Assembly: GCF_025766255.1 (NCBI RefSeq)
Contig: NW_026516755.1
Coordinates: 62,001 to 126,000 of the forward strand
Direction: 5' to 3'
DNA: 64,000 nucleotides
Source: Zychaea mexicana
Lineage: Eukaryota; Mucoromycota; Mucoromycetes; Mucorales; Lichtheimiaceae
Positions 61,802 through 64,000 of the stretch are shown here, in pieces; position 1 is the stretch's first letter, and each line of letters starts with the position of its first letter. The notes beneath the pieces were generated by a model that did not search any database, was not told where the DNA came from, and saw only the letters and a program-made list of their open reading frames with translations. The position numbers were made by a program, and so were the translations under genes.

Positions 61802-64000
61802 ATGTCGATACAAGAACTGCCGCCTGAAATTATTCTTGCTATTGCACATCACTTACCGTCATTGTCGCGTCTAACGTGCATTCTGGTTTGCAGACAATGG
61901 CAGACGTTGTTCCTGCCGACTCTCTACAGCTCCGTCCACATTACCCGTCGGCATGCTTTGCGCAGCTTTCTGGCCACAATGGAGCGATTGCCGTGGTTAG
62001 GTAAAGACGTCGTTCGCGAGCTCATACTGAGACCACGCAATATACTTCTTATACCCGACCAGCAGCTTGATTATACGGTCAGCATGCGTTATGGCCGAGG
62101 TGTCGGTATTACTTCTGAGCAGCTCGCCATAATACAACAGCTCTGCCCACACTTGGAGGTGCTTGACTTTAAGCCAGAGCTATGGACACATTTGAAAGCG
62201 CGGAAAAGGTTCAGTATACGTCAGGAAGAAGGTCATCATGATGATCACGCCAACGGCGACGGTGACGACCGTGATCAATGTTACAAATATCATTGCTGTT
62301 GGCCACAACGATTACGTTATGCGCCACCATTTGACCGCAAGAGCATATTTGAATCGTTCGTTTTCCATCATCCACACCAACTCGCACGACTTGAACTGAT
62401 TGGATCCTATGTACATACCATTCGCAACTGGGAGCAGCTGTTGTCACGAGTACCTCTGTTACGCCACCTTATATTAAATTGCCAATGCATTACATTATCG
62501 CTATTGCCCCGGCGACCGGATCCTCATTATAGCACCAACTCGCCGATACCTTTAGACACGATAATCCAATATGCTCCTCACCTTGAAACACTCGACTTGT
62601 GTGGAGTTGACCTTGATATAGTCACATCAACAGCATCACTGGAACCGGCTATCACTACAACTTCAACAACACCATCATCCAGCTCTATTCCGACAGTTGC
62701 TCTAAGTACACTCAACATGAAGACGGTGTTTTTCAAGTCGGATAATGTGATTCAGTATATCGCACAAGCATTGGCACATCGACTCCACACTTTGACTATG
62801 GTTGACATGATTCGCATTGGCGGAAACAGCATTGAACAAGAACACCAGCAGCAACAGCGACGACGACGAGAAAAGCAAGATATTTACATCGAACTAGCAC
62901 TGGCATGTCATCAACGACTTAAATCATTATCATTAAATGACATCAGCCAGGATACTTGGAAACTGCAATTTCTATACCATATTCGACCGCGATCACTTGA
63001 GACATTATGCTTACGCTGGTTACGTCGTAGATTCACTGTGCCTGAAGTACCCTCAAGCATGAGCCGAGATGTATTTGACCTTGCGATATCTTTATTATCC
63101 CCATCCAAAGCTACTGGACTCGCCATTCCAACTTGGCCCGCAATCAATCATGTCCGCGACATGATTCAGCCACTGCTCCAGTTTAAGCATTTGCAGACAC
63201 TCGAAATTATAGGCAGTAAAGATAACAGCCTGGCGCCTACATTTCCAGCCATGATGGATACGCTTGCGCTCGATATAGTTTTACAATTACCGGCATTAAC
63301 TCATCTGACACTTGCGTTTGTCAATATCATTGTCGAAAATGACGATGATCGGCAACAACAGGATACAACTGTAAAAGGGCCATCACCATCAGTACTACGA
63401 AGAAACAAAAAGCTCAAATCGCTTGAGCTCTATCGCACCATTATTCAATCTTCGTTGTTTGATTATCTTGGTGCTACATGTCCTGACCTTGTTGACCTGA
63501 GTCTGTGTGCTCTGTGGTGCTGTATTCAATGGCCGGTCCGTAAGGGCTTCCTGATACAATTGCCTGAACATCGTCTCAAGACAGTGAAAATGACAGGACT
63601 TCGTCTTGTTTATTATCTCGAAAAAACAAAACATGGGCAGCAACAGCAAGACGCAGCCAACATCATTGGAAAAGACATGGGCGATTGTTCCATTTTGGGC
63701 GTCGAGCGAATTGGATATAACAAGCATACTTTGGCAAGAAAGCAGCGGCGGCAACAGCAAGAACAACTGCGGAGGGACACCGAAGTGAGCGATAAGAAAA
63801 GCAGCAGTTACTACTGTCAGTGCGACGACAATAAAAACAACAAGAGCAGCAACTATTGTCATGATAGCGAGCAGCTACGACAATACATCCGCTACTATTT
63901 TCGAGTGGAGAATCTCATCAGTACACAATTACTACGACTATCGCCACAAGATATCAGTTTAATGGAAAGATTTGAAGCGTATGATGGGGACGATCTAGAA
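61802..64000 (+). CDS. F-box/leucine-rich-repeat-type protein (3' end outside window)
   Basis: One uninterrupted frame of 733 codons runs from the ATG at 61802 to the end of the window. The N-terminus MSIQELPPEIILAIAHHLPS, then LSRLTCILVCRQWQTLFLPT, is an F-box, which binds Skp1 in SCF ubiquitin ligases. The body has irregular leucine-rich units of the type LARLELIGS, LETLDLCGVDL, LKSLSLNDIS, LQTLEIIG and LTHLTLAFVNI. These would form a substrate-binding solenoid, as in many Mucoromycota F-box proteins. Long low-complexity inserts (His/Asp at 62235, Gln/Arg at 62845 and 63720-63800) interrupt the repeats. Unlike its neighbours it has no intron in the visible part. The substrate is unknown. 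Confidence 0.85.
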   Translation, partial: MSIQELPPEIILAIAHHLPSLSRLTCILVCRQWQTLFLPTLYSSVHITRRHALRSFLATMERLPWLGKDVVRELILRPRNILLIPDQQLDYTVSMRYGRGVGITSEQLAIIQQLCPHLEVLDFKPELWTHLKARKRFSIRQEEGHHDDHANGDGDDRDQCYKYHCCWPQRLRYAPPFDRKSIFESFVFHHPHQLARLELIGSYVHTIRNWEQLLSRVPLLRHLILNCQCITLSLLPRRPDPHYSTNSPIPLDTIIQYAPHLETLDLCGVDLDIVTSTASLEPAITTTSTTPSSSSIPTVALSTLNMKTVFFKSDNVIQYIAQALAHRLHTLTMVDMIRIGGNSIEQEHQQQQRRRREKQDIYIELALACHQRLKSLSLNDISQDTWKLQFLYHIRPRSLETLCLRWLRRRFTVPEVPSSMSRDVFDLAISLLSPSKATGLAIPTWPAINHVRDMIQPLLQFKHLQTLEIIGSKDNSLAPTFPAMMDTLALDIVLQLPALTHLTLAFVNIIVENDDDRQQQDTTVKGPSPSVLRRNKKLKSLELYRTIIQSSLFDYLGATCPDLVDLSLCALWCCIQWPVRKGFLIQLPEHRLKTVKMTGLRLVYYLEKTKHGQQQQDAANIIGKDMGDCSILGVERIGYNKHTLARKQRRQQQEQLRRDTEVSDKKSSSYYCQCDDNKNNKSSNYCHDSEQLRQYIRYYFRVENLISTQLLRLSPQDISLMERFEAYDGDDLE

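Overview
This is a eukaryotic, intron-rich fungal chromosome segment. Most introns are short (about 60-130 bp) with GT-AG borders. The gene content (a metazoan-like MEF2-type MADS factor, a biotin-dependent propionyl-CoA carboxylase alpha chain, a metazoan-like GRASP, a class I PITP, a Zn2Cys6 factor, NST1 and Sin3) and the many CAA/CAG-encoded glutamine tracts point to an early-diverging filamentous fungus, most likely Mucoromycota/Mucorales. The lineage is inferred from gene content, not from a marker search.

Layout. 1-3332: PEX1, 5' end outside the window (+). 3857-5993: MEF2-type MADS protein (+). 6281-7331: octanoyltransferase LipB/LIP2 (+). 7552-8755: SAP-domain protein (-), divergent from DNA ligase IV (8918-13897, +), which ends in a polyglutamine tail. 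13.9-16.3 kb: sparse, with one doubtful minus-strand gene. 16323-18999: propionyl-CoA carboxylase alpha (+), convergent with mitochondrial uS19m (19121-19452, -). 19851-24992: Sin3 corepressor (-). 25199-26855: Sam37/metaxin (-). 27765-29195: class I PITP (-). 29.2-34.8 kb: a 5.6-kb AT-rich stretch with no confident gene. 34831-39105: Zn2Cys6 factor (+), convergent with topoisomerase I (39244-42539, -). 42.6-49.2 kb: a decaying region holding a 5'-truncated PhyH dioxygenase, four adjacent tandem-repeat arrays and a truncated, frameshifted SNF2 ATPase. 49269-49923: 5-hydroxyisourate hydrolase with a peroxisomal signal (-), divergent from GRASP (50125-51350, +). 51631-55596: large SH3 protein (+). 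57394-61482: NST1 (+). 61802 to the end: F-box-type protein, 3' end outside the window (+).

The genes are mostly unrelated housekeeping functions: peroxisome, mitochondrion, chromatin, DNA repair, Golgi and lipid transfer. I see no operon-like or cluster-like system. Peroxisomes recur (PEX1, PTS2-tagged HIU hydrolase, PhyH fragment), but this may be chance. No tRNA, rRNA, CRISPR array or intact transposon was recognised by eye. The less ordinary material is the decayed satellite-rich region, micro-exons of 8 and 9 nt, and several targeting or lipidation signals that look more animal-like than yeast-like.
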